From Peronospora farinosa (lineage: Eukaryota; Oomycota; Peronosporomycetes; Peronosporales; Peronosporaceae), in contig CANTFK010000990.1 in NCBI GenBank assembly GCA_947646735.1, positions 558,001 to 622,000 on the forward strand: 64,000 bases of DNA, read 5' to 3'. A model generated the notes under the pieces. That model was not told where the DNA came from. It did no database searches and saw nothing but the letters and a program-made list of their open reading frames with translations. Position numbers and translations under genes: made by a program. Below, piece by piece: positions 10,684 through 20,622 of the stretch; within the stretch, counting starts at the first letter, position 1; each line of letters begins with the position of its first letter.

Positions 10684-11358
10684 ATGCCTAAGAAGAGGTC
10701 CAAGAAAAGCTCGAAAAAACAGTCGGCTCCAGCGTCAAATGCCCCGAAGCAATCGAAAATAGTTGCAGCCAAAGCCGTTTTGGACGTAATCATGGATTTC
10801 CAGGCTTTCTCACACTACACTCGCAACGGAATTAACGTGTCCATCCGCGGTTCGCAGTCCAAAGACTTGTCGGAGGCCACACGCGCGAGTGTCGTGGCTC
10901 TCTTTGAAAATAACATGAAGACTTTGTATCAGACATCGGACTGGGGCTACAATTCAATTGCAAAACACACGGAGCTATTCGAGGACGACGCACGCTATCT
11001 CTTGGTCTACGACGAGAGCGACCTGGTTTCAAATGCCTTGACATCACTTGTAGGCTTTGCTCACTTTCGTTTCGTGGAGGATGACGGTGCCCTAGTCTTG
11101 TATCTCTACGAGATTCAACTGGCTACTAGAGTGCAGCGCCACGGACTCGGAAAGTTTCTGATGCAGCTGCTGCTGTTGGTGGCGAGAAAACAAGGGATGG
11201 AGCTCGTCGTGCTCACGGTGTTCAAGAACAATACGGAGGCCATGAAGTTCTATAGAGAACAACTCGGTTTTGAGATTGACGAGACGTCGCCAAGTGCATG
11301 TGGAGATGACTCGCAGGATTACGAAATTCTGAGCAAGAGCGTCCTACCGATCAAGTAG
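10684..11358 (+). CDS. NAA40: N-alpha-acetyltransferase 40 (NatD, histone H4/H2A N-terminal acetyltransferase)
   Basis: A single-exon frame of 224 codons. NatD acetylates the alpha-amino group of histones H4 and H2A. The GNAT fold is clear: YEIQLATRVQRHGLGKFLMQ holds the acetyl-CoA loop (RHGLGK) and is close to the NAA40 signature, followed by LTVFKNNTEAMKFYREQLGF and the family-typical EIDETSPS. A basic Lys/Ser-rich N-terminus may be a nuclear signal. Length is near that of animal NAA40 (about 237). I chose the ATG at 10684 because upstream in-frame sequence lies in a copia LTR-like remnant. A CTCATTCC initiator-like site at 10561 falls in that remnant, so the promoter may be partly transposon-derived. 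Confidence 0.93.
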   Translation: MPKKRSKKSSKKQSAPASNAPKQSKIVAAKAVLDVIMDFQAFSHYTRNGINVSIRGSQSKDLSEATRASVVALFENNMKTLYQTSDWGYNSIAKHTELFEDDARYLLVYDESDLVSNALTSLVGFAHFRFVEDDGALVLYLYEIQLATRVQRHGLGKFLMQLLLLVARKQGMELVVLTVFKNNTEAMKFYREQLGFEIDETSPSACGDDSQDYEILSKSVLPIK

Positions 11359-14300
11359 ATGCAAGAATAGAAGTGAAATACCATCATGGACCAAGCAGAA
11401 ACTGTCTAGTATTGCTTTCGTTATTCTTATAAGCGGCAGCCAAGACGTAAGCTGCATCAACACCACTAACTGCAGTCCATCGTTCTGGCTAACGCTATGC
11501 CCCACGCTCAGCAGCGAGATTTCTAGGGTATCGTCGGGCAACGTTAAGCCGACAGCTTGTGCTGATACAAAAGACGTTTCAAGGCATTGAAATACCAGCG
11601 GCACTTGTCCAGCAATAGCACATGTCCGTGCTGTCGTCTGAGAGGGTTTGCAAAGTAGTCACGAAGTTCTAGGCGTTTTCTCACACCTCTCAATTATTAC
11701 GCACAGCTACAAGCAAAGACAGATAATGAGGATGGTGTGAATTTGGTTAAAGAGGGCAATGAAAACACACTGATAGACCTTCAGCTATACTTGACGCAGC
11801 ACTGACAGGTGACTCATACGGTGTTAGTTGCAGCGCATCGTGATTCGAGCCTTAGCGGGCGGTTACTGAGCAGCTCAGAGCTTTGCAATCTGTCTACAGA
11901 AGCTACCAAATTGGTTTATGCGTCACTTGCTGTTGCAGCTACCAACATATCGTCTGAGATTGCAGGAGAAGAAACAATTGCATTGACGTTAGTACATAAT
12001 CAAGAGTGGGCTATGGTGTATACTGCCCCACTTATAAGGCTGGTGGTCTTGCTTCAAATGACTTATCGATGTTACAAGGCTTACAAGAAGAAGCAAAACG
12101 CTGTACGCTTTCTTTGTTCTAGACGGAAATTGCATCCTGCAGAGCAGAATCAACCCGAGATTGAATCCAATTGACTTCATGTACGTCCCGTGGAGCTTTA
12201 TCGGGTAAAATGTGTAGAAAGCAGCGCGTGCCTAAGTAGAAGCAGCCTTTGGTTAGCACATGCGCGCAAGATACGAGCTGGAAATTTTGATCGAGATTGT
12301 ACCGAAGAGCGGCTTTTAGTCGGCGAACCAAATAAGTAAGTGTTACGGAATAGCAGAAGCGGTGTACTTGGCAGCATATAAAGAACCGTGTGGAAAACAC
12401 ATGCCGCTCATGACACTCGCAACGCAGCTTACTGGAATCATATTCAGTACAGGAGCAGCACTATGGACAAGAAGACTCCAAGTCCATGTTGATGTAGACA
12501 GGGTTCCACTCTTCATCGCAGCCGAGGGCTGTCGAGTTGTTTGCCACATCTTGCGGCAGCAGCACTATCAAAACCTCGGCAATGAACAACTTAAAGACTT
12601 ATTCAGCGTCAACATGTGAGCATCTTTCTTTCTCAGCAAAAATGAGATGTCGCCATACCACAAGCACTTTAGGAAGTACGCTCTTCGTGCTGGAAGTACA
12701 CCAGGATGTTGGTATTGCACATAAGCGGCAAAGATGATAACAATGCCTAGCAGAAATAAATCCACCGCCACTACCTAATAAGTGAGCTTTTCTGTATGTA
12801 AATGCAGTGCTTAATGCCGTATTCTTGTCGACACTTAATCACGTACAACTACGCAAAGTATAGCAATAGTAATTGAAAAGGAAGAGTGTGTCCTCAACTA
12901 CAACGAAAACCTACATGCTGGAAAAACCGCTACGTAAAGACTTGCATACAACTCTTTTTTTACGTAACATCTAAGAAAAATACAGTGCTTTTTTGTGGGC
13001 CTCAGAAGGTTCTTTTGACACATTGCGACGGTGATCGTAATCACGTCACTCATGCAGTAATTGGACATAGTGTTGTAATCATCACTGGCTTTCCAAAACA
13101 GACAAGATGTGAGCGACTCGTGTACACATACAGACAAAACTAATTATGCCCCCGATATTCCGATCGAATGCTGAAGCAGCTCTCGACCAACCATCTATAT
13201 CTACGTGGTGTACACAATATTAAGTACAATGTACAAAAACAGCTACTCTTGTACGGTAATACTGTACCCTCATTGGAATACGTTGCAAGGTCTTTGTCAC
13301 CATTGACCGAGCGAATACTATCATGGACTAGTGTTGTGCCATGTACAAACGTAACTTTCTCCCTGATACTGACGATAACACCAAAAGTAATTGTGTCCCC
13401 TATTGCAAGTGCCATGATGGGATTGTATCTTTCGAGTAGATGTATTCTCTGCTTGCAGAAGAGAGCGTAGCGTATCGGTGCTGCTAAGTCGAAGCAACAC
13501 TAGAAAGAACGGCAGATGGGACCTAGCAATGTGTCATTAATGGCTGTTAGGTGAACTCATTCGTGCAGAGGTGCTACATGAATAGCTTGCAATTGTACAT
13601 TCGCAAACTCGTTTAATCTTGCACCCTGCTCGTCATAAGATATCATAAGTCTCTTTTATCCGTACATCGGGTGATCGTACTGTACTCTCCATAGTTGACG
13701 TAGTCTTCGTTTCCAGGATATCACTGCGACCACTTTGGAGTGTACAGGACGTCCACCAATGTCCAGTTACTAGCGACGCAAATAAAGCTTAGATCGATGC
13801 TACATATGCGAAAGATTGCCCCGTTTGCTGATAGCGCGGCCACCATCGCACGAACAGTATGATTATCCACTAGTGCTGACATCATGGAGGAGGGTATAGA
13901 AACACACTCGCGGACACACAGGGGCCGTGTATCGTCTATTTCCTGCGTCATCTGCACAGCAAATGTACGAGTCTCACGTCATCTCCATTGCAATGTCACG
14001 ATAGACTTGTTCAAGAAACAAGCCCTATCTGAATGCCAGTCAGGAATTGCTTTGTTTCGCTGATCAGCTTCGTGGAATGAGACCGCTGTTCATGGTGCCA
14101 TCATGTCTTTAAACTCTTGTCAGCAGCTAAACATAAGCCTGCATACCCTGAGACTATACTGTAAATGTCGGTTGCGTGTAGTTGTTGGACGTGTAGCACA
14201 TTGAACAATCAGTGGAAAAGCAAATCATTGTTGTGTTTTCGGGAAAGAATGAGATGGGATAACATGACGAATTCAGTTTCGCTCCGCATCAAGTTCATGG

Positions 14301-15429
14301 TATTAATGGTCATGCCTAACAGAAGCAATCGGAAATATCGTCAACACCACGATCATGAGCGGGTGTTCATACTCTTGCCAATCCTCATTAGCGAGTTGCT
14401 TGTCGTCAAAGCGCTCTACAATTGACTCGGACTTTCGACTGCTACGTCAATTGTCCAAGCTTGTCCTCTTCGAAATGATCCCTTCTTTTCGCCAGATGGC
14501 TGTAATAAATCCCACTCATAGAATATCGTTCAGCGCAGCGGTAACATCAGCCGGTCGTATAAGTTTAAGAAGCTCACACACTTCCAGCATCTTGTTCCTC
14601 ACTCAGAACTAGTGGACAAATGATAGCATTGACCATCACGAATGTCACCAGTCATTAAGTAGCATCATTCAAAGCAAGAGCAACGATCTCGCTCAGTAAC
14701 TGCGCGGATGAGTACCGATCACAACCACACGACCCAAGTTCATGAAGATAGAATCAGGAATTTTTCGCCATGCATGTCGTGATTGCGGGAGAGTGGCGGA
14801 CCTTGTCCGTTTGTCATGTGTGGGACGGACATAAACAGCTGCAAGATACCACCAGCTACTGCCTCGTGACATCTTGCTACATGTATGCAACTGACTACTT
14901 CCAGCTAGTCAGTTCAGAGTCACGGGTGTACGCATTCAACGGCTGGTCAAGTATCTGTCGTCGCCATCCGAGCTTCTGGATAAGTTTAGATGCTATTTTC
15001 AATTCCCACTCTTCCGTTGTGCGCCGACATTTACGGTCTCAACGCTGTCACAACACACCCACATCGACACATCTTTCGTGTCGATTGATCGCATCATCAG
15101 CTCACTCCTACGAGTCCCAAGTGACTTCTTGTCTTTTCCCATTGCTGTCAATTTGGACTGATCTCATCCAAACGACAATAAAAAAGTTGCGGTCGATCTC
15201 GAAGCAGAGGGATTCTCTCACTTTCCAAGTGCATCTGCTCTCACATCCTCAAGAGTGATCTCCCATCCGGTCTCCTCGAAACTACTTCAAGCCGTGCAGT
15301 AGCAAGCGATTTGTTGAAACCAAACGGTGAAGTCGTGCTCTTTTTGCCAGCGAGCAACACCTCAGTTGGAAAGTCGAGCTGCTTGACACAATCACTGATA
15401 AAAGTCTTCATTATTTTGCAATAGCGGAC
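11359..15429. other. Long gene-poor stretch with decayed minus-strand coding pieces
   Basis: No intact gene was found in about 4 kb. Several minus-strand pieces look like former protein: hydrophobic LFLLGIVIIFAAYVQY (about 12735-12780), IVERFDDKQLANEDWQEYEH near 14400, and LTLPDDTLEISLLSVGHSVS near 11530. They are separated by stops and frame changes and may come from a dead membrane-protein gene. On the plus strand, 11809-12174 is open for 121 codons with one hydrophobic segment but has no recognised relatives. Confidence 0.4.
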
Positions 15430-16878
15430 ATGTCCATTGATAGGGCACAAGACAGCGATGCCGCTAACCAGCATCGGCCGATTAATATGGTCAACAAGAC
15501 TGAGCGAGCGTCCATGGCTCAGCAGACTCAATACTCGGACATGCTGCTCGAGAATATTGGCACGATGGCTTGCGACGTCACTGCCTGGTCGCGACCGCAG
15601 CAACACTTCACCTTGCAGCGACATCAGCAGCAGTACGGCTTTACGTGCCCTCCGACAGTGCTCACCCGCCACGCATCCATGCCTGGACGTCAAATGCTGT
15701 CTACTCAATGCTGTCAGCAAGAGCAGCATCAGCAGCCACCAACGTCGTTTGCTATGGGAATACCGCCAACTCTTCCTCGGCATCACAGTCACGGCTACAT
15801 TCCGGTAATGCAGCACCAACAAGAATACCAACCGGCAATGAACGGGACAATGCCTCCTCGTCAGGTGCACGTGAACGAAATGCAGCACCTGCTTGAGATC
15901 AGCATGGGCTATCAACAGCCTTTGCTGTACCCGACCCTGACGCAGCAGCGGATGACAAAGTCCTTACTTGTTTCGTCACCCTCGGTCATGAACGTCGAGC
16001 CGATCGCCTTTGCCTTCACCGACAACAACACCAAGATCACTGTTGACAATCTAGACCCTCTTGCCTACGCCGTGTTTGGAAACACGTCGACCCTCAAGTC
16101 TGCACACCACGGCATGCCTCAAGACATTCAGCAGATCGAGTCAGCCTTTGATTCGCTGGACCGCCTTCTGCCCGAGATTGAGCAGGAAATAATGTTTCAG
16201 TCGTCGGAGCTGAACCAAGTTACTCAGACTACCGTTCTTTCGAGTCCAAAGACAATCAAGTCACCCAAATGCATGGTTACCTGCAAGGTGAGTGGCTGCG
16301 AGCGTCGTGTGCGCTCCAAGGGTTTCTGTAAGACTCACGGTGGTGGCCGCAAGTGCAGCATCGAAGGCTGCAAGAAGTCAAGCCAGAACGGCGACTTTTG
16401 TATCGGCCACGGTGGTGGCAAGAAGTGCAAGGAAGTAGACTGTGCCAAGGCTGCACAGTCGCACGGTCTGTGTAAGGCTCACGGTGGCGGTGCTCGCTGC
16501 AAGTTCTTGAATTGTACCAAGAGCTCACAGGGTGGCGGACTCTGCCGTGCTCACGGTGGTGGCAAGCGCTGCCAGGCGTCGAGATGCCCAAAGGGTGCTC
16601 AGCGTGGCAACTTTTGTGCCACTCATGGTGGCTTTCGCAACTGCAAAATTGAGGGCTGCGTGCGTACGGACCGTGGTGGAGGTTTTTGCGAGGTGCACCG
16701 TCGTGGTCGCCTGTGTAAGGTCGAAGGCTGCAAGAAGCTATCTCGCAACCAGGGCATGTGTACCATGCATATTCGTGAGGACAAGCACGTTGAAATTTAT
16801 CGACTCTTTCCAGCCTCGAAGGTTTTGCCAAGTGTAGGCAAACCTCTCAATTACTTGACACTCACCGCACATACATAG
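15430..16878 (+). CDS. WRKY19-like zinc-repeat protein
   Basis: A single-exon protein of 482 residues. The N-terminal 280 residues are rich in Gln, His, Met and Pro (low complexity). From about residue 284 come seven tandem repeats of roughly 24 residues with the pattern C-x4-C-x9-C-x2-H, most followed by GGG(R/K), for example GFCKTHGGGRK. Such cysteine-histidine repeats are abundant in Phytophthora and are usually annotated WRKY19-like by similarity to repeats in Arabidopsis WRKY19; there is no WRKY domain (no WRKYGQK). A zinc-binding, probably nuclear role is inferred. The function is unknown. Confidence 0.85.
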   Translation: MSIDRAQDSDAANQHRPINMVNKTERASMAQQTQYSDMLLENIGTMACDVTAWSRPQQHFTLQRHQQQYGFTCPPTVLTRHASMPGRQMLSTQCCQQEQHQQPPTSFAMGIPPTLPRHHSHGYIPVMQHQQEYQPAMNGTMPPRQVHVNEMQHLLEISMGYQQPLLYPTLTQQRMTKSLLVSSPSVMNVEPIAFAFTDNNTKITVDNLDPLAYAVFGNTSTLKSAHHGMPQDIQQIESAFDSLDRLLPEIEQEIMFQSSELNQVTQTTVLSSPKTIKSPKCMVTCKVSGCERRVRSKGFCKTHGGGRKCSIEGCKKSSQNGDFCIGHGGGKKCKEVDCAKAAQSHGLCKAHGGGARCKFLNCTKSSQGGGLCRAHGGGKRCQASRCPKGAQRGNFCATHGGFRNCKIEGCVRTDRGGGFCEVHRRGRLCKVEGCKKLSRNQGMCTMHIREDKHVEIYRLFPASKVLPSVGKPLNYLTLTAHT

Positions 16879-17453
16879 AATATTGAGTAGACTAGACTAA
16901 TTAAACTTGGATGATACAATCAATGCCAAAGAATACGAGCTGGAGACATTTGAGACAGATAGACTCAAGCAATCGACGACAGCTCAGGGTTATCCTGTAT
17001 TGACTCTTTGTTCTTCCCTTCTGTATCTCGTGGAAAGCTCTTTAAGCAATGGCGACAAGCTTTCTACTATCCCACCGGCTGTTGTCGTGGTCAAGTTTGT
17101 TTTGTCAAGTGGTGTGGAGATGGAGCACGACTTCATTATACTTGCATTGGTTTTTGTTTACGACGGTTTTTTGACAGTACTTACATCACTTGAACAGCTT
17201 GTAGTATGGCCAGATAGGACGACACTGGTCCTAAATGACATTAACGCTCTGGACGAAACCTCATCCATGTTGTCGTCTTGAGAGAACTCCAGATGGAGCA
17301 CCCTAGCGTGATATATTTTGCAAATCGGCTGTGGATAATCGATCTGCAAAGGCATTGACGTGGGCTGCTTTGTCATGGCTGTGATGGGCATTCCGTCTTT
17401 GCGGCAGCTTTGGCGCCTTGATGCGTCTTACCGTGAGGCACGTTAGTCTCCTT
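16879..17453. other. Intergenic region between convergent genes
   Basis: This separates the 3' ends of the WRKY19-like gene (plus) and the formin gene (minus). An open stretch of 124 codons on plus (16907-17281) has no recognisable domain and I treat it as chance. No RNA gene seen. Confidence 0.4.
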
Positions 17454-20400
17454 CTAGGGCTCGATTGTGTTCACTGGGTTCTTGGACAACGAGAGTTTTG
17501 GTTGCAGATTCGTTTTGTCCTTCGTCATGTTGGCCAGATACTTATCGTGCTCGCGGCAGTACTCACTTGTGAAGTTAGCAATGTGCGAAAGCAACACATC
17601 CAGTTCCTCTTCGGTATCCTCCTCTTCGAAATACTTGAGGAAGTGGGCCTTGGCCGCGTCCAATTCGTCCAGCAGGGCCTGAAGGCCATCCAACTCGGTC
17701 TTTGCCTTCTTAGAAAACCGCATCAATGTGCCGTAATATGCCATCATCGTCTCTTTGTCGGCATCATTCGCAGCATCATCCGGCAACGAGGCTTCTGCCT
17801 CTCGCAAAACCTTTTGCAAACCAGCCTCGAGCGCATTCTTCTCTGATGCAAGCGACGCGTACGCCACCTTGCTGCACTTGGAAAGGAGGTCGATGTCCTT
17901 GTAAAAGTGCGCAAGGTGGGGCACGTCCCGTTCAATTGACTGCACTACATATTGCAAAAATGTGGTACCACCCACAAATGCCTTCGTCTGCGAAAATTTG
18001 ACCAGGGAACCCAATGAGAAAGCGTCGACGCCCTGTTGTTCGTCGTCACCACCGAAATTGAGCAGATTGCCAATCTGCAAAATATAAATAAATAATTGGC
18101 GTAGTTCAGCACTTGAGCACACCTGATACACGCCTCGTGTCACGAGGTCCAATGACTCGCGCAGCTCATGCACCCGCGAGGGGAATTCCTGCTTGAATAC
18201 TAGACATGCCAGTTTTTCTTGAAAACGAGGCACACTGCGCACTTCAACCAGAAACTGTTCAGCAGTACCGATTGTTCCGACGTCACCTTTAAAGGCCATT
18301 ATGGCTTCCATCTCCTTTCGATCGGGCCACATGTCCATAAGAGACCGCATTTGAGAAGACGACAGAACAGTTGAGTTCATCATCAAAATCTCACGCTTCA
18401 GCTCCGAATACGTTAGCTTCACACGCGCCAGAGTAATGGCAATGTTCTGCGACTTCTTCGAGTCAATGAGCTGGACCATAGCCTTCTTCTTCTTGGCAAC
18501 AGCAGCACCTTCAGCCTTTGCAGAGGCATTGCGTTTCTTGCTATCGGATAAATCCTTGACAAATAACTTTTCAAGCATAGCGCGGCTCTCTTCCGAAATT
18601 TGAACTTGCTCCTTCGCTTCTTCCATGGCGTCACTTCCCCACAGACTGTCACGGCGTGTTCCATTCTTCTTTCCTTCCCAGTGCAGCTTCTTACGAATAG
18701 AGTTCTTGCGCTTTAGTGCTTTTTTCGGTTGCTCAGCAGGAGTTGCCACTGGACGTGGACCGTTCAGTGCTGCCGGATCGAGTCCAGCCATCCTCATCTT
18801 TTGCTCCACAGCGCCGCGCGGCAAACCCATACGAAGCATCTGAAAGTATTTGCGGTATTTCTTACGGTGAGCAGCTCTCTCCTCCTCCGATACCTCCGTC
18901 GCAGCTGCAGCCTTCGGCTCCGGCCGATTCGGCGGTCCTTGCAACCAGGCCGGGTCCACACCGTCCATGCGCATCTTGTGCTCTACAACCGAAGGAGGCA
19001 AGCCTACCTTCACCATTTGCTCATATTTACCATGCTTCGCTTCATATTCCTTCAGCTGTGCCTGATACGCCGCCTCGGATTCTTCGTCGAGGACGGGCAC
19101 AGGAGCCTCGGGCAAGGGTTTGTTTGGATCCATGTCCAGGATAGACGGGTCCACACTTTCACTCTGCATCTTGTGCTTTACAACAGAAACTGGAAGCCCT
19201 ACTGCCAGCATCTTGAAGTATTTTTGATATGCCGGATGGTTCTTCAGAGGCGTCTGGTCTTTTTCGGTGCTGTCAGAACTACCTAGGGGCACTGCCTCAA
19301 GTGAAGCTATAGACTTGTGGTGGCACGCCTTCGACATTGCAGACAGCGGATGAGAAGCCCCGCTGGGTTCGTCTTGTGCAGCCGACGGTGCAAGCGGCGA
19401 AGGCGCATTCCTCCTCGCAAGCATGGCCTCCAATGGATTGGTTTTCGATGTTTGAAGAGACTCCTTAATGGGAGACATCTGTGACGAGACGGCTCGTTTT
19501 GACAGCATGGCTTCCAATGCGTTGTCCTTGATAGCTGGAGATTTGTTCAAGCAAACACTATCCGTTGACGGAGCAGCTCGCTTTGCAAGCAACTCACCCA
19601 GCATGTTACTCCTATCCGTCGTGGAAGTTTCTGTCCGAAGTGTACCATTCTTAGTGACTTCCCGAGAGCTCCCTTCTAGTCTTAGTAATGTCGATTCATG
19701 CTCCTGCCCGTCCTCATTTGAATCTTCATTTGACGTGACAAAAGCGCGGTTGACGAGCATATCCGCTACACTAGCGTGTCGTTCAACACCCACAGGCATA
19801 TGACGTTGAGACAGCATTTCTAGCAGTCCCCCACCAAAAAAGTCCTCACTATTCTTTCTTGATCTTGTCGGGGTCGAGTATAACGAGTCCACCGCTTCCA
19901 TCTGACTATCACTGTCCTCATCATCAATTCGCACGTCTGCCAGGATATCGAACGAGTCGTATCTCCTCCTTTTCTCAAAGAGCACATAGTCCTCATCCAT
20001 TTGCTGCTCCTCAGTCTGCTGTCGTGCTAAAAGATCCTCTAGAGCATTCTGTAATCGTCCTTGACTTGGTACCTGTAATTCCTCGTGTTGATTTTCCTCT
20101 GAAGACGTAGACGACGTTTCGGACGACTCGGCATTTCTTGCTACCAATTCTCGGACATCAATCATCTTGTCATCACTCTGGACTGCTTTCTTGTCTTCCG
20201 TAGCACTGTCACTTTTCGTACTCTCGCCCTTTTCATCATCAGGGGTGTCAGTAGTATGTCGAAAAAAGTCCTGCGTCTTTTGTCGATCGTTCCAATGGGT
20301 GGAGGAATTCACTGGCATTGATGTGACTCGTGACTGGGTTTGCCCAAAAGGAGTGCGTTGGAAACCAGGCAGTCCATACTGTAAGCCCTTTGATCGAGAC

Positions 20401-20522
20401 GAACGACTTCGCATCAAGTGCGGTAGTGTCACACCCGAAGCTTCTCGTATTGTTGCAGTTGTATTTGACTCAATATTACTCCGTTTATCAGCCATAAGCG
20501 TCGAAATAAAGGACGGTGCCAT
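17454..20522 (-). CDS. Formin (FH2 domain) with three WASHC3/CCDC53-type motifs
   Basis: One exon, 1022 residues. Formins nucleate and elongate actin filaments through the FH2 domain. The FH2 domain fills the C-terminal part from about residue 620: KKLHWEGKK with the conserved Trp of the lasso, then KREILMMN, PDRKEMEAIMAFKGD and the core FIYILQIGNLLNFGG. A C-terminal helical tail follows. Before FH2 are three repeats of the WASHC3 (CCDC53) kind: KYFKMLAVGLPVSVVKHKM, KYEQMVKVGLPPSVVEHKM and KYFQMLRMGLPRGAVEQKM, each followed by a DP(x)xL unit. The acidic N-terminal third has about seven copies of a short motif like LEAMLARR. There is no obvious proline-rich FH1. I start at MAPSFIST; the frame runs 69 codons further upstream into a CT-rich leader that looks untranslated. 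Confidence 0.88.
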   Translation of the reverse strand: MAPSFISTLMADKRSNIESNTTATIREASGVTLPHLMRSRSSRSKGLQYGLPGFQRTPFGQTQSRVTSMPVNSSTHWNDRQKTQDFFRHTTDTPDDEKGESTKSDSATEDKKAVQSDDKMIDVRELVARNAESSETSSTSSEENQHEELQVPSQGRLQNALEDLLARQQTEEQQMDEDYVLFEKRRRYDSFDILADVRIDDEDSDSQMEAVDSLYSTPTRSRKNSEDFFGGGLLEMLSQRHMPVGVERHASVADMLVNRAFVTSNEDSNEDGQEHESTLLRLEGSSREVTKNGTLRTETSTTDRSNMLGELLAKRAAPSTDSVCLNKSPAIKDNALEAMLSKRAVSSQMSPIKESLQTSKTNPLEAMLARRNAPSPLAPSAAQDEPSGASHPLSAMSKACHHKSIASLEAVPLGSSDSTEKDQTPLKNHPAYQKYFKMLAVGLPVSVVKHKMQSESVDPSILDMDPNKPLPEAPVPVLDEESEAAYQAQLKEYEAKHGKYEQMVKVGLPPSVVEHKMRMDGVDPAWLQGPPNRPEPKAAAATEVSEEERAAHRKKYRKYFQMLRMGLPRGAVEQKMRMAGLDPAALNGPRPVATPAEQPKKALKRKNSIRKKLHWEGKKNGTRRDSLWGSDAMEEAKEQVQISEESRAMLEKLFVKDLSDSKKRNASAKAEGAAVAKKKKAMVQLIDSKKSQNIAITLARVKLTYSELKREILMMNSTVLSSSQMRSLMDMWPDRKEMEAIMAFKGDVGTIGTAEQFLVEVRSVPRFQEKLACLVFKQEFPSRVHELRESLDLVTRGVYQVCSSAELRQLFIYILQIGNLLNFGGDDEQQGVDAFSLGSLVKFSQTKAFVGGTTFLQYVVQSIERDVPHLAHFYKDIDLLSKCSKVAYASLASEKNALEAGLQKVLREAEASLPDDAANDADKETMMAYYGTLMRFSKKAKTELDGLQALLDELDAAKAHFLKYFEEEDTEEELDVLLSHIANFTSEYCREHDKYLANMTKDKTNLQPKLSLSKNPVNTIEP

Positions 20523-20553
20523 TTTCACTTTTAGTATGTGGCACGTCGTACAC

Positions 20554-20622
20554 CGAGAGACGAGGGGAGGGGAGAGAGGAGGAGAAGAAAGAGAGAGAAA
20601 GAGAGAAAGGAGAGAGAGAACA
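20554..20622. repeat. GA-rich simple repeat in the formin leader
   Basis: About 70 bp made almost only of G and A on the plus strand (GAGAGA and GGAGGAG runs), so a CT-rich tract in the formin transcript just upstream of the chosen start codon. Probably 5' untranslated or core promoter sequence. Confidence 0.7.

Noticed and set aside
11809..12174. 121-codon plus-strand frame as a candidate secreted effector
   Set aside because: No signal peptide at the start, no RXLR or LFLAK motif, and the surroundings are decayed.
15241..15915. 224-codon minus-strand frame opposite the WRKY19-like gene
   Set aside because: Shadow of the Gln/His-rich coding region; no recognisable domain.
16907..17281. 124-codon plus-strand frame between the WRKY19-like gene and the formin
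   Set aside because: No domain, ordinary spacer between convergent genes; probably 3' untranslated sequence.
18076..18123. A 48-nt GT...AG segment inside the formin FH2 region that looks like an in-frame intron (TTTATATTTTGCAG end)
   Set aside because: Its translation (ELRQLFIYILQ next to IGNLLNFGG) fits the FH2 consensus with the expected spacing, and removing it would delete a conserved helix. It is coding.
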